Shown: one piece after another, positions 1 to 13,297 of the stretch
How positions within the stretch are numbered: the stretch's first letter is position 1
Layout: each line of letters opens with the position of its first letter
DNA from: Litoditis marina
Taxonomy: Eukaryota > Nematoda > Chromadorea > Rhabditida > Rhabditidae
Reading direction: 5' to 3'
Length of the DNA: 64,000 bases
Assembly (NCBI GenBank): GCA_964036275.1
Contig: OZ038434.1
Location: 18,465,879 to 18,529,878, forward strand
Position numbers and translations under genes: made by a program
Notes under the pieces: generated by a model
What the model was told of the DNA's origin: nothing
Database searches by the model: none
What the model saw: the letters and a program-made list of their open reading frames with translations, nothing else

Positions 1-3000
1 TTTTTGAGTTTCTACACATGAGAGGAGGTCAAAAACACCAAGTTTGAACACTAAATCCCACGTAGGGCGAAAATCGCAACTCCATTCACGTCAACTTGGG
101 GGTGTTTTTGGTTAGCACGGCCACTCAATTATTTCGGGACTGTTTAAACTTATACAAGTAAGATGAACACTTTTAAGTTTCTACACATGAGAGGAGTTCA
201 AAAATACCACGTTTGAATACTAAATCTCACGTAGGGCGAAAATCGCAACTCCATTCACGTCAATTTGGGGGTGTTTTTGGTTAGCACCGCCACTCAATTA
301 TTTCGGGACTGTTTCAACTTATACAAATAAGATGAACATTTTTAAGTTTCTACACATGAGAGGAGTTCAAAAATACCAAGTTTGAATACTAAATCTCACG
401 TACGGCGAAAATCGCAACTCCATTCACGTCAACTTGGGGGTGTTTTTGGTTAGCACCGCCACTCAATTATTTCGGGACTGTTTCAACTTATGCAAATAAG
501 ATGAACATTTTTAAGTTTCTACACATGAGAGGAGTTCAAAAATACCAAGTTTGAATACTAAATCTCACGTAGGGCGAAAATCGCAACTCCATTCACGTCA
601 ACTTGGGGGTGTTTTTGGTTAGCACCGCCACTCAATTATTTCGGGACTGTTTCAACTTATACAGATAAGATGAACATTTTTAAGTTTCTACACATGAGAG
701 GAGTTCAAAAATACCAAGTTTGAATACTAAATCTCACGTAGGGCGAAAATCGCAACTCCATTCACGTCAACTTGGGGGTGTTTTTGGTTAGCACGGCCAC
801 TCAATTATTTCGGGACTGTTTCAACTTATGCAAATAAGATAAACATTTTTAAGTTTCTACACATGAGAGGAGTTCAAAAATACCAAGTTTGAATACTAAA
901 TCTCACGTAGGGCGAAAATCGCAACTCCATTCACGTCAATTTGGGGGTGTTTTTGGTTAGCACCGCCACTCAATTATTTCAGGACTGTTTCAACTTATGC
1001 TAATAAGATGAACATTTTTGAGTTTCTACACATGAGAGGAGTTCAAAAATACCAAGTTTGAACACTAAATCTTACGTAGGGCAAAAATCGCAACTCCATT
1101 CACGTCAATTTGGGGGTGTTTTTGGTTAGCACCGCCACTCAATTATTTCGGGACTGTTTCAACTTATGCTAATAAGATGAACATTTTTGAGTTTCTACAC
1201 ATGAGGGGAGTTCAAAAATACCAAGTTTGAATATTAAATCTCACGTAGGGCGAAAATCGCAACTCCATTCACGTCAACTTGGGGGTGTTTTTGGTTAGCA
1301 CCGCCACTCAATTATTTCGGGACTGTTTCAACTTATGCAAATAAGATGAACATTTTTAAGTTTCTACACATGAGAGGAGTTCAAAAATACCAAGTTTGAA
1401 TACTAAATCTCACGTAGGGCGAAAATCGCAACTCCATTCACGTCAACTTGGGGGTGTTTTTGGTTAGCACCGCCACTCAATTATTTCGGGACTGTTTCAA
1501 CTTATACAAATAAGATGAACATTTTTAAGTTTCTACACATGAGAGGAGTTCAAAAATACCAAGTTTGAATACTAAATCTCACGTAGGGCGAAAATCGCAA
1601 CTCCATTCACGTCAACTTGGGGGTGTTTTTTGTTAGCACGGCCACTCAATTATTTCGGGACTGTTTCAACTTATGCAAATAAGATGAACATTTTTAAGTT
1701 TCTACACATGAGAGGAGTTCAAAAATACCAAGTTTGAATACTAAATCTCACGTAGGGCGAAAATCGCAACTCCATTCACGTCAATTTGGGGGTGTTTTTG
1801 GTTAGCACCGCCACTCAATTATTTCAGGACTGTTTCAACTTATGCTAATAAGATGAACATTTTTGAGTTTCTACACATGAGAGGAGTTCAAAAATGCCAA
1901 GTTTGAACACTAAATCTCACGTAGGGCAAAAATCGCAACTCCATTCACGTCAATTTGGGGGTGTTTTTGGCTAGCACCGCCACTCAATTATTTCGGGACG
2001 GTTTCAACTTATGCTAATAAGATGAACATTTTTGAGTTTCTACACATGAGGGGAGTTCAAAAATACCAAGTTTGAACACTAAATCTCACGTAGGGCAAAA
2101 ATCGCAACTCCATTCACGTCAATTTGGGGGTGTTTTTGGTTAGCACCGCCACTCAATTATTTCGGGACTGTTTCAACTTATACAGATAAGATGAACATTT
2201 TTAAGTTTCTACACATGAGAGGAGTTCAAAAATACCAAGTTTGAATACTAAATCTCACGTAGGGCGAAAATCGCAACTCCATTCACGTCAATTTGGGGGT
2301 GTTTTTGGTTAGCACCGCCACTCAATTATTTCGGGACTGTTTCAACTTATGCAAATAAGATGAACATTTTTAAGTTTCTACACATGAGAGGAGTTCAAAA
2401 ATACCAAGTTTGAATACTAAATCTCACGTAGGGCGAAAATCGCAACTCCATTCACGTCAACTTGGGGGTGTTTTTGGTTAGCACCGCCACTCAATTATTT
2501 CGGGACTGTTTCAACTTATACAGATAAGATGAACATTTTTAAGTTTCTACACATGAGAGGAGTTCAAAAATACCAAGTTTGAATACTAAATCTCACGTAG
2601 GGCGAAAATCGCAACTCCATTCACGTCAATTTGGGGGTGTTTTTGGTTAGCACCGCCACTCAATTATTTCGGGACTGTTTCAACTTATGCAAATAAGATG
2701 AACATTTTTGAGTTTCTACACATGAGGGGAGTTCAAAAATACCAAGTTTGAACACTAAATCTCACGTAGGGCAAAAATCGCAACTCCATTCACGTCAATT
2801 TGGGGGTGTTTTTGGTTAGCACCGCCACTCAATTATTTCGGGACGGTTTCAACTTATGCTAATAAGATGAACATTTTTGAGTTTCTACACATGAGGGGAG
2901 TTCAAAAATACCAAGTTTGAACACTAAATCTCACGTAGGGCAAAAATCGCAACTCCATTCACGTCAATTTGGGGGTGTTTTTGGTTAGCACCGCCACTCA

Positions 3001-5059
3001 ATTATTTCGGGACTGTTTCAACTTATACAGATAAGATGAACATTTTTAAGTTTCTACACATGAGAGGAGTTCAAAAATACCAAGTTTGAATACTAAATCT
3101 CACGTAGGGCGAAAATCGCAACTCCATTCACGTCAATTTGGGGGTGTTTTTGGTTAGCACCGCCACTCAATTATTTCGGGACTGTTTCAACTTATGCAAA
3201 TAAGATGAACATTTTTAAGTTTCTACACATGAGAGGAGTTCAAAAATACCAAGTTTGAATACTAAATCTCACGTAGGGCGAAAATCGCAACTCCATTCAC
3301 GTCAACTTGGGGGTGTTTTTGGTTAGCACCGCCACTCAATTATTTCGGGACTGTTTCAACTTATACAGATAAGATGAACATTTTTAAGTTTCTACACATG
3401 AGAGGAGTTCAAAAATACCAAGTTTGAATACTAAATCTCACGTAGGGCGAAAATCGCAACTCCATTCACGTCAATTTGGGGGTGTTTTTGGTTAGCACCG
3501 CCACTCAATTATTTCGGGACTGTTTCAACTTATGCAAATAAGATGAACATTTTTGAGTTTCTACACATGAGAGGAGTTCAAAAACACCAAGTTTGAACAC
3601 TAAATCCCACGTAGGGCGAAAATCGCAACTCCATTCACGTCAATTTGGGGGTGTTTTTGGTTAGCACCGCCACTCAATTATTTCGGGACTGTTTCAACTT
3701 ATGCAAATAAGATGAACATTTTTGAGTTTCTACACATGAGAGGAGTTCAAAAGACCAAGTTTGAACACTAAATCTCACGTAGGGCGAAAATCGCAACTCC
3801 ATTCACGTCAACTTGGGGGTGTTTTTGGTTAGCACCGCCACTCAATTATTTCAGGACTGTTTCAACTTATGCTAATAAGATGAACATTTTTGAGTTTCTA
3901 CACATGAGAGGAGTTCAAAAATACCAAGTTTGAACACTAATTCTCACGTAGGGCAAAAATCGCAACTCCATTCACGTCAATTTGGGGGTGTTTTTGGTTA
4001 GCACCGCCACTCAATTATTTCGGGACTGTTTCAACTTATGCTAATAAGATGAACATTTTTGAGTTTCTACACATGAGGGGAGTTCAAAAATACAAAGTTT
4101 GAATACTAAATCTCACGTAGGGCGAAAATCGCAACTCCATTCACGTCAACTTGGGGGTGTTTTTGGTTAGCACCGCCACTCAATTATTTCGGGACTGTTT
4201 CAACTTATGCAAATAAGATGAACATTTTTAAGTTTCTACACATGAGAGGAGTTCAAAAATACCAAGTTTGAATACTAAATCTCACGTAGGGCGAAAATCG
4301 CAACTCCACTCACGTCAATTTGGGGGTGTTTTTGGTTAGCACCGCCACTCAATTATTTCAATACTGTTTCAACTTATGCTAATAAGATGAACATTTTTGA
4401 GTTTCTACACATGAGAGGAGTTCAAAAATACCAAGTTTGAACACTAAATCTCACGTAGGGCAAAAATCGCAACTCCATTCACGTCAATTTGGGGGTGTTT
4501 TTGGTTAGCACCGCCACTCAATTATTTCGGGACTGTTTCAACTTATGCTAATAAGATGAACATTTTTGAGTTTCTACACATGAGAGGAGTTCAAAAATAC
4601 CAAGTTTGAACACTAAATCTCACGTAGGGCGAAAATCGCAACTCCATTCACGTCAACTTGGGGGTGTTTTTGGTTAGCACCGCCACTCAATTATTTCGGG
4701 ACTGTTTCAACTTATGCAAATAAGATGAACATTTTTAAGTTTCTACACATGAGAGGAGTTCAAAAATACCAAGTTTGAATACTAAATCTCACGTAGGGCG
4801 AAAATCGCAACTCCATTCACGTCAATTTGGGGGTGTTTTTGGTTAGCACCGCCACTCAATTATTTCGGGACGGTTTCAACTTATGCTAATAAGATGAAAA
4901 TTTTTGAGTTTCTACACATGAGGGGAGTTCAAAAATACCAAGTTTGAACACTAAATCTCACGTAGGGCAAAAATCGCAACTCCATTCACGTCAATTTGGG
5001 GGTGTTTTTGGTTAGCACTGCCACTCAATTATTTCGGGACTGTTTCAACTTATGCAAAT
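1..5059 (+). repeat. Satellite A, block 1 (169-bp tandem repeat)
   Basis: About 30 head-to-tail copies of a 169-bp unit. The landmark CTACACATGAG recurs at 12, 181, 350 and 519, exactly 169 bp apart. Each unit contains GCGAAAATCGC, a short perfect hairpin (GCGA/TCGC), or a variant in which GGGCG is replaced by GGGCA. Copies differ at a few diagnostic sites: CACCGCC or CACGGCC, AACTTGG or AATTTGG, tail TATACAAAT, TATGCAAAT, TATGCTAAT or TATACAGAT. No frame is usefully open, so this is non-coding satellite DNA. The window starts inside the array, so its true left end is not seen. The last unit breaks off after ATGCAAATA, where the tRNA-like island begins. Confidence 0.97.
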
Positions 5060-5953
5060 ACGGACATCTTCACGGACATCATTTTTGTGTTGGTTGGATT
5101 AACCTTTTTATGGAGTCAGGATCTCTACACATTAACACAATTGCTTTTTCTAAATATATTAATATATTCACACTAAGTTGGTGTTTGAAATTCAAAAACT
5201 GCGTTACAAGTTTGGTTACTAAGCATTCTATCAGAAACCGTGATCAGTCCTTGATTTCGGGCAGCGCACGTGTGGCGCCGTCCATTTCTTTCTTTCTTCG
5301 TGACCATTTGGATCAGTCGGCAGAGCAGCGCTCTACAGTTCAGTAGCCCGAGGGTTCTAATCCCTTCACGAACATCATTTTTGTTTTTGTTCGATTAATA
5401 TTTTTATGGAGTCAGAATCTCTACAGATTAACCAGATTAACACAATTGCTTTTTCTAAATATATTAATATATTCACACTAAGTTGGTGTTTGAAATACAA
5501 AAACTGCGTTACAAGTTTGGTTACTAAGCATTCTATCAGAAACCGTGATCAGTCCTTGATTTCGGGCAGCGCACGTGTGGCGCCGTCCATTTCTTTCTTT
5601 CTTCGTGACCATTTGGATCAGTCGGCAGAGCAGCGCTCTACAGTTCAGTAGGCCGAGGGTTCTAATCTCTTCACGAACATCATTTTTGTTTTTGTTCGAT
5701 TAATATTTTTATGGAGTCAGAATCTCTACAGATTAACCAGATTAACACAATTGCTTTTTCTAAATATATTAATATATTCACACTAAGTTGGTGTTTGAAA
5801 TACAAAAACTGCGTTACAAGTTTGGTTACTAAGCATTCTATCAGAAACCGTGATCAATCCTTGATTTCGGGCAGCGCACGTGTGGCGCCGTCCATTTCTT
5901 TCTTTCTTCGTGACCATTTGGATCAGTCGGCAGAGCAGCGCTCTACAGTCCAG

Positions 5954-7048
5954 TGGCCGTATGCACCAATATTTTTTTGCGCTCCCGGGAGCGTTTTTTC
6001 GTTCCCGGGAGCGCAAAATCGCTCCCAGTGGGAACGTTCCCCAAAATCCGTATGCACCAATATTTTGGGAACGTTCCCAAGCCATTTTTGTTCCCACTGG
6101 GAACGATTATCGTTCCCAAGGGTAGAGGTGGGGAACGATCCAATTTTTGGCTTCCCAAAGATAATAATTTATGTTTTTCTCCCTTTCTAGGCTTCTCATC
6201 ACGCAAATTTTCATTATAAGAACAATAACACATACCTCATGGACCGATTATAGCTTCAATTTCACAACAATTGTACTTTTGTGAAGTTTGTACTTTAGCC
6301 CCTCCAATGTTAGATTTACCCTTCTTCTTATTCCCCCCAGTGGTAGCTTGACTTGCCCCCAATGATGTGGGTAAAATGAATGTATAGAAAGGGCACATTA
6401 AATTGACTGGCAATTCATAACAATCTCCCATCACCCTTTCATTTCCTAATTCTTAGTTGAAGATAATGCGTGTTGTTTTATTCCACATAGTTTAGAAGAG
6501 CAGTGTACTACTAAAGTTTGTGAGTTTATTGAAATAGAGAGAGTTCACAAGTTATAGTTAGTTAGAGAAATGTAAGAAAAAAAGATGGTAATGAAAAAGG
6601 GTATAGTTTGGAGTCGATATTGTCAAAATCGCTAAAAACCAAAGTATTGAAGAACGAACGTTGCTAATCGTATCTTGCTAGAAAATTAATTATATTATCA
6701 ATCGTCCACGTTTAATTGTTGGTTTAATTTTTTTATCTTTAATTTTAATCATAACAAACTTTCAATAAAACATATTTTCTAACGAAAATTTGACACTGAA
6801 TATCTTCATACCCCGCGTAAATAACGAAAACACTTCGTATGAAATTTCAAATATTTGAATACTTGTGTTTCGCGCCATCATACACGAGAAATGCGCCAAC
6901 AAATCGTTCCCAAAACAATGGGAGCGTTCCCATCGCTTCGTGCATAACAAAGTGGCGGGAAGCGTTCCCACTGGGAACGCTCCCATTTGGGAACTCTATT
7001 TCACGTTCCCATGGGAACGTTCCCAAAAAATATTGGTGCATACGGCCA
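5954..7048. mobile_element. 1,095-bp TIR transposon (non-autonomous), 3-bp TSD
   Basis: The termini at 5954-5977 and 7025-7048 are perfect 24-bp inverted repeats beginning TGGCCGTATGCACC. CAG flanks both ends (5951-5953 and 7049-7051). Removing the element and one CAG restores GTCCAGTAGGCC exactly as in the other tRNA-like units, so the insertion is clean. The first 180 bp and last 160 bp are packed with GGGAACG/CGTTCCC palindromes, and a second partial copy of the terminus lies at about 6048-6066. No transposase is recognisable. The 3-bp duplication and GG-rich ends would fit PIF/Harbinger-, Zator- or CMC-like groups, but I cannot assign it. Confidence 0.88.
6236..6434 (-). other. Short open frame inside the TIR element, doubtful
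   Basis: Minus-strand open frame of about 65 codons, with a usable ATG at the second Met, rich in Lys and Gly in its second half (GGNKKKGKS). Just before its stop the sequence reads GAG|GTATGTG, which could be a 5' splice site, so the frame might be an exon of a captured host gene or a relic of element coding sequence. I recognise no domain. Length and composition are also compatible with chance. Confidence 0.2.
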
Positions 7049-8178
7049 CAGTAGGCCTAGGGTTCGAATCCCTTCACGAACATCATTTTTGTGTTGGTTG
7101 GATTAACCTTTCATGGAGTCAGGATCTCTACACATTAACACAATTGTTTTTTCGAAATATTTTAATATATTCACACTAAGTTGATGTTTGAAATACAAAA
7201 ACTGCGTTACAAGTTTGGTTAGTAAGCATTCTCTCAGAAACCGTGATCAATTCTTGATTTCGGGCAGCGCACGTGTGCCGCCGTCTATTTCTTTCTTTCT
7301 TCGTGACCATTTGGCTCAGTCGGCAGAGCAGCGCCCCACAGTCCAGTAGGCCGAGGGTTCTAATCCCTTCACGAACATCATTTTTGTGTGTTGGATTAAC
7401 CTTTTATGGAGTCAGGATCTCTACACATTAACACAATTGCTTTTTCGAAATATTTTAATATGTTCACACTAAGTTGATATTTGAAATACAAAAACTGCGT
7501 TACAAGTTTGGTTAGTAAGCATTCTCTCAGAGACCGTGATCAATCCTTGATTTCGGGCAGCGCATGTGTGCCGCCGTCTATTTCTTTCTTTCTTCGTGAC
7601 CATTTGGCTCAGTCGGCAGAGCAGCGCCCCACAGTCCAGTAGGCCGAGTGTTCTAATCCCTTCACGAACATCATTTTTGTGTGTTGGATTAACCTTTTAT
7701 GGAGTCAGGATCTCTCACATTAACACAATTGCTTTTTCGAAATATTTTAATATATTCACACTAAGTTGATGTTTGAAATACAAAAACTGCGTTACAAGTT
7801 TGGTTAGTAAGCATTCTCTCAGAAACCGTGATCAATCCTTGATTTCGGGCAGCGCACGTGTGCCGCCGTCTATTTCTTTCTTTCTTCGTGACCATTTGGC
7901 TCAGTCGGCAGAGCAGCACCCCACAGTCCAGTAGGCCGAGGGTTCTAATCCCTTCACGAACATCATTTTTGTGTGTTGGATTAACCTTTTATGGAGTCAG
8001 GATCTCTACACATTAACACAATTGCTTTTCGAAATATTTTAATATATTCACACTAAGTTGATGTTTGAAATACAAAAACTGCGTTACAAGTTTGGTTAGT
8101 AAGCATTCTCTCAGAAGCCGTCATCAATCCTTGATTTCGGGCAGTGCACGTGTGACGCCGTCCATTTCTTTCTTTCTT

Positions 8179-8250
8179 CGTGACCATTTGGCTCAGCCGG
8201 CAGAGCAGCGCTCTACAGTGCAGTAGACCTAGGGTTCGAATCCTTTCACG
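8179..8250 (+). other. Best-preserved tRNA-like module of island 1
   Basis: The ends pair as a 5-bp acceptor-like stem (CGTGA at 8179 with TCACG ending at 8250). A D-arm-like stem GCTC/GAGC encloses the A box, and the T-arm region has a canonical GTTCGAATCC B box. The middle can form only a degenerate anticodon stem (GCGCT/AGTGC with a four-base loop), so this is not a working tRNA gene. It is best read as a tRNA-derived Pol III promoter. The A box matches TRGCNNAGYNGG-type sites except AGCC for AGTC. Confidence 0.65.
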
Positions 8251-8290
8251 GACATCATTTTTGTTTTTGTTCGATTAACCTTTTTATGGA

Positions 8291-11200
8291 GATAAGATGA
8301 ACATTTTTGAGTTTCTACACATGAGAGAAGTTCAAAAATACCAAGTTTGAACACTAAATCCCACGTAGTGCGAAAATCGCAACTCCATTCACGTCAACTT
8401 GGGGGTGTTTTTGGTTAGCACGGCACGGCCACTCAATTATTTCGGGACTGTTTCAACTTATGCAAATAAGATGAACATTTTTAAGTTTCTACACATGAGA
8501 GCAGTTCAAAAATACCAAGTTTGAATACTAAATCCCACGTAGGGCGAAAATCGCAACTCCATTCACGTCAACTTGGGGGTGTTTTTGGTTAGCACCGCCA
8601 CTCAATTATTTCGGGACTGTTTTAACTTATGCTAATAAGACGAACATTTTTGAGTTTCTACACATGAGGGGAGTTCAAAAATACCAAGTTTGAACACTAA
8701 ATCTCACGTAGGGCAAAAATCGCAACTCCATTCACGTCAATTTGGGGGTGTTTTTGGTTAGCACCGCCACTCAATTATTTCGGGACTGTTTCAACTTATG
8801 CAAATAAGATGAACATTTTTGAGTTTCTACACATGAGAGGAGTTCAAAAATACCAAGTTTGAATACTAAATCTCACGTAGGGCGAAAATCGCAACTCCAT
8901 TCACGTCAACTTGGGGGTGTTTTTGGTTAGCACCGTCACTCAATTATTTCGGGACTGTTTCAACTTATGCAAATAAGATGAACATTTTTAAGTTTCTACA
9001 CATGAGAGGAGTTCAAAAATACCAAGTTTGAATACTAAATCTCACGTAGGGCAAAAATCGCAACTCCATTCACGTCAATTTGGGGGTGTTTTTGGTTAGC
9101 ACCGCCACTCAATTATTTCGGGACTGTTTCAACTTATACAAATAAGATGAACATTTTTAAGTTTCTACACATGAGAGGAGTTCAAAAATACCAAGTTTGA
9201 ATACTAAATCTCACGTAGGGCGAAAATCGCAACTCCATTCACGTCAACTTGGGGGTGTTTTTGGTTAGCACGGCCACTCAATTATTTCGGGACTGTTTCA
9301 ACTTATGCAAATAAGATGAACATTTTTGAGTTTCTACACATGAGAGGAGTTCAAAAACACCAAGTTTGAACACTAAATCCTACGTAGGGCGAAAATCGCA
9401 ACTCCATTCACGTCAACTTGGGGGTGTTTTTGGTTAGCACGGCCACTCAATTATTTCGGGACTGTTTAAACTTATACAAAAAAGATGAACATTTTTAAGT
9501 TTCTACACATGAGAGGAGTTCAAAAATACCACGTTTGAATACTAAATCTCACGTAGGGCGAAAATCGCAACTCCATTCACGTCAATTTGGGGGTGTTTTT
9601 GGTTAGCACCGCCACTCAATTATTTCGGGACTGTTTCAACTTATACAAATAAGATGAACATTTTTAAGTTTCTACACATGAGAGGAGTTCAAAAATACCA
9701 AGTTTGAATACTAAATCTCACGTAGGGCGAAAATCGCAACTCCATTCACGTCAACTTGGGGGTGTTTTTGGTTAGCACGGCCACTCAATTATTTCGGGAC
9801 TGTTTCAACTTATGCAAATAAGATGAACATTTTTGAGTTTCTACACATGAGAGGAGTTCAAAAACACCAAGTTTGAACACTAAATCCCACGTAGGGCGAA
9901 AATCGCAACTCCATTCACGTCAACTTGGGGGTGTTTTTGGTTAGCACGGCCACTCAATTATTTCGGGACTGTTTCAACTTATACAAATAAGATGAACATT
10001 TTTAAGTTTCTACACATGAGAGGAGTTCAAAAATACCAAGTTTGAATACTAAATCTCACGTACGGCGAAAATCGCAACTCCATTCACGTCAACTTGGGGG
10101 TGTTTTTGGTTAGCACCGCCACTCAATTATTTCGGGACTGTTTCAACTTATGCAAATAAGATGAACATTTTTAAGTTTCTACACATGAGAGGAGTTCAAA
10201 AATACCAAGTTTGAATACTAAATCTCACGTAGGGCGAAAATCGCAATTCCATTCACGTCAACTTGGGGTGTTTTTGGTTAGCACCGCCACTCAATTATTT
10301 CGGGACTGTTTCAACTTATACAGATAAGATGAACATTTTTAAGTTTCTACACATGAGAGGAGTTCAAAAATACCAAGTTTGAATACTAAATCTCACGTAG
10401 GGCGAAAATCGCAACTCCATTCACGTCAATTTGGGGGTGTTTTTGGTTAGCACCGCCACTCAATTATTTCGGGACTGTTTCAACTTATACAAATAAGATG
10501 AACATTTTTAAGTTTCTACACATGAGAGGAGTTCAAAAATACCAAGTTTGAATACTAAATCTCACGTAGGGCGAAAATCGCAACTCCATTCACGTCAACT
10601 TGGGGGTGTTTTTGGTTAGCACGGCCACTCAATTATTTCGGGACTGTTTCAACTTATGCAAATAAGATGAACATTTTTGAGTTTCTACACATGAGAGGAG
10701 TTCAAAAACACCAAGTTTGAACACTAAATCCTACGTAGGGCGAAAATCGCAACTCCATTCACGTCAACTTGGAGGTGTTTTTGGTTAGCACGGCCACTCA
10801 ATTATTTCGGGACTGTTTAAACTTATACAAAAAAGATGAACATTTTTAAGTTTCTACACATGAGAGGAGTTCAAAAATACCACGTTTGAATACTAAATCT
10901 CACGTAGGGCGAAAATCGCAACTCCATTCACGTCAATTTGGGGGTGTTTTTGGTTAGCACCGCCACTCAATTATTTCGGGACTGTTTCAACTTATGCAAA
11001 TAAGATGAACATTTTTAAGTTTCTACACATGAGAGGAGTTCAAAAATACCAAGTTTGAATACTAAATCTCACGTAGGGCGAAAATCGCAATTCCATTCAC
11101 GTCAACTTGGGGGTGTTTTTGGTTAGCACCGCCACTCAATTATTTCGGGACTGTTTCAACTTATACAGATAAGATGAACATTTTTAAGTTTCTACACATG

Positions 11201-13297
11201 AGAGGAGTTCAAAAATACCAAGTTTGAATACTAAATCTCACGTAGGGCGAAAATCGCAACTCCATTCACGTCAATTTGGGGGTGTTTTTGGTTAGCACCG
11301 CCACTCAATTATTTCGGGACTGTTTCAACTTATACAAATAAGATGAACATTTTTAAGTTTCTACACATGAGAGGAGTTCAAAAATACCAAGTTTGAATAC
11401 TAAATCTCACGTAGGGCGAAAATCGCAACTCCATTCACGTCAACTTGGGGGTGTTTTTGGTTAGCACGGCCACTCAATTATTTCGGGACTGTTTCAACTT
11501 ATGCAAATAAGATGAACATTTTTGAGTTTCTACACATGAGAGGAGTTCAAAAACACCAAGTTTGAACACTAAATCCTACGTAGGGCGAAAATCGCAACTC
11601 CATTCACGTCAACTTGGAGGTGTTTTTGGTTAGCACGGCCACTCAATTATTTCGGGACTGTTTAAACTTATACAAAAAAGATGAACATTTTTAAGTTTCT
11701 ACACATGAGAGGAGTTCAAAAATACCACGTTTGAATACTAAATCTCACGTAGGGCGAAAATCGCAACTCCATTCACGTCAATTTGGGGGTGTTTTTGGTT
11801 AGCACCGCCACTCAATTATTTCGGGACTGTTTCAACTTATACAAATAAGATGAACATTTTTAAGTTTCTACACATGAGAGGAGTTCAAAAATACCAAGTT
11901 TGAATACTAAATCTCACGTAGGGCGAAAATCGCAACTCCATTCACGTCAACTTGGGGGTGTTTTTGGTTAGCACGGCCACTCAATTATTTCGGGACTGTT
12001 TCAACTTATGCAAATAAGATGAACATTTTTGAGTTTCTACACATGAGAGGAGTTCAAAAACACCAAGTTTGAACACTAAATCCCACGTAGGGCGAAAATC
12101 GCAACTCCATTCACGTCAACTTGGGGGTGTTTTTGGTTAGCACGGCCACTCAATTATTTCGGGACTGTTTCAACTTATACAAATAAGATGAACATTTTTA
12201 AGTTTCTACACATGAGAGGAGTTCAAAAATACCAAGTTTGAATACTAAATCTCACGTACGGCGAAAATCGCAACTCCATTCACGTCAACTTGGGGGTGTT
12301 TTTGGTTAGCACCGCCACTCAATTATTTCGGGACTGTTTCAACTTATGCAAATAAGATGAACATTTTTAAGTTTCTACACATGAGAGGAGTTCAAAAATA
12401 CCAAGTTTGAATACTAAATCTCACGTAGGGCGAAAACCGCAATTCCATTCACGTCAACTTGGGGGTGTTTTTGGTTAGCACCGCCACTCAATTATTTCGG
12501 GACTGTTTCAACTTATACAGATAAGATGAACATTTTTAAGTTTCTACACATGAGAGGAGTTCAAAAATACCAAGTTTGAATACTAAATCTCACGTAGGGC
12601 GAAAATCGCAACTCCATTCACGTCAACTTGGGGGTGTTTTTGGTTAGCACGGCCACTCAATTATTTCGGGACTGTTTCAACTTATGCAAATAAGATGAAC
12701 ATTTTTAAGTTTCTACACATGAGAGGAGTTCAAAAATACCAAGTTTGAATACTAAATCTCACGTAGGGCAAAAATCGCAACTCCATTCACGTCAATTTGG
12801 GGGTGTTTTTGGTTAGCACGGCCACTCAATTATTTCGGGACTGTTTCAACTTATGCAAATAAGATGAACATTTTTGAGTTTCTACACATGAGAGGAGTTC
12901 AAAAACACCAAGTTTGAACACTAAATCCCACGTAGGGCGAAAATCGCAACTCCATTCACGTCAACTTGGGGGTGTTTTTGGTTAGCACGGCCACTCAATT
13001 ATTTCGGGACTGTTTCAACTTATGCAAATAAGATGAACATTTTTGAGTTTCTACACATGAGAGAAGTTCAAAAATACCAAGTTTGAACACTAAATCCCAC
13101 GTAGTGCGAAAATCGCAACTCCATTCACGTCAACTTGGGGGTGTTTTTGGTTAGCACGGCACGGCCACTCAATTATTTCGGGACTGTTTCAACTTATGCA
13201 AATAAGATGAACATTTTTGAGTTTCTACACATGAGAGAAGTTCAAAAATACCAAGTTTGAACACTAAATCCCACGTAGTGCGAAAATCGCAACTCCT
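8291..13297 (+). repeat. Satellite A, block 2
   Basis: About 30 further copies of the 169-bp unit in the same orientation. It begins GATAAGATG straight after the last tRNA-like unit and stops in mid-unit after GCAACTCC, where island 2 begins. It contains the 174-bp variant with a duplicated CGGCA (CACGGCACGGCC), linked to AGAGAAG, and the AAATCCTACG variant at about 9375, 10726 and 11570. Those spacings correspond to eight and five units and are part of the higher-order pattern. Confidence 0.97.

Larger units (their letters stand above)
5060..8290 (+). repeat. Island 1: tandem 292-305 bp units with tRNA-like modules
   Basis: Seven tandem units. Each contains AT-rich sequence, then a TTTCTTTCTTTCTTCG stretch, then a module of about 72 bp with a Pol III A box (TGGCTCAGTCGG or TGGATCAGTCGG) and a B box (GGTTCTAATCC or GGTTCGAATCC). 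Modules start at about 5300, 5605, 5910, 7303, 7596, 7888 and 8180. The first three are 305 bp apart and the later ones 292-293 bp. The third module is split by the transposon at 5954-7048. The boxes match the eukaryotic tRNA-promoter consensus, so the unit is probably a tRNA-derived SINE that became tandemly amplified; that origin is inference. Short open frames in the first three units repeat with the unit and have no independent support as genes. Confidence 0.85.

Noticed and set aside
4996..5955. Tandem 81-159 codon frames over island 1 (for example starting near 5406 and 5711)
   Set aside because: They repeat with the 305-bp unit, run through the tRNA-like module and show no domain.
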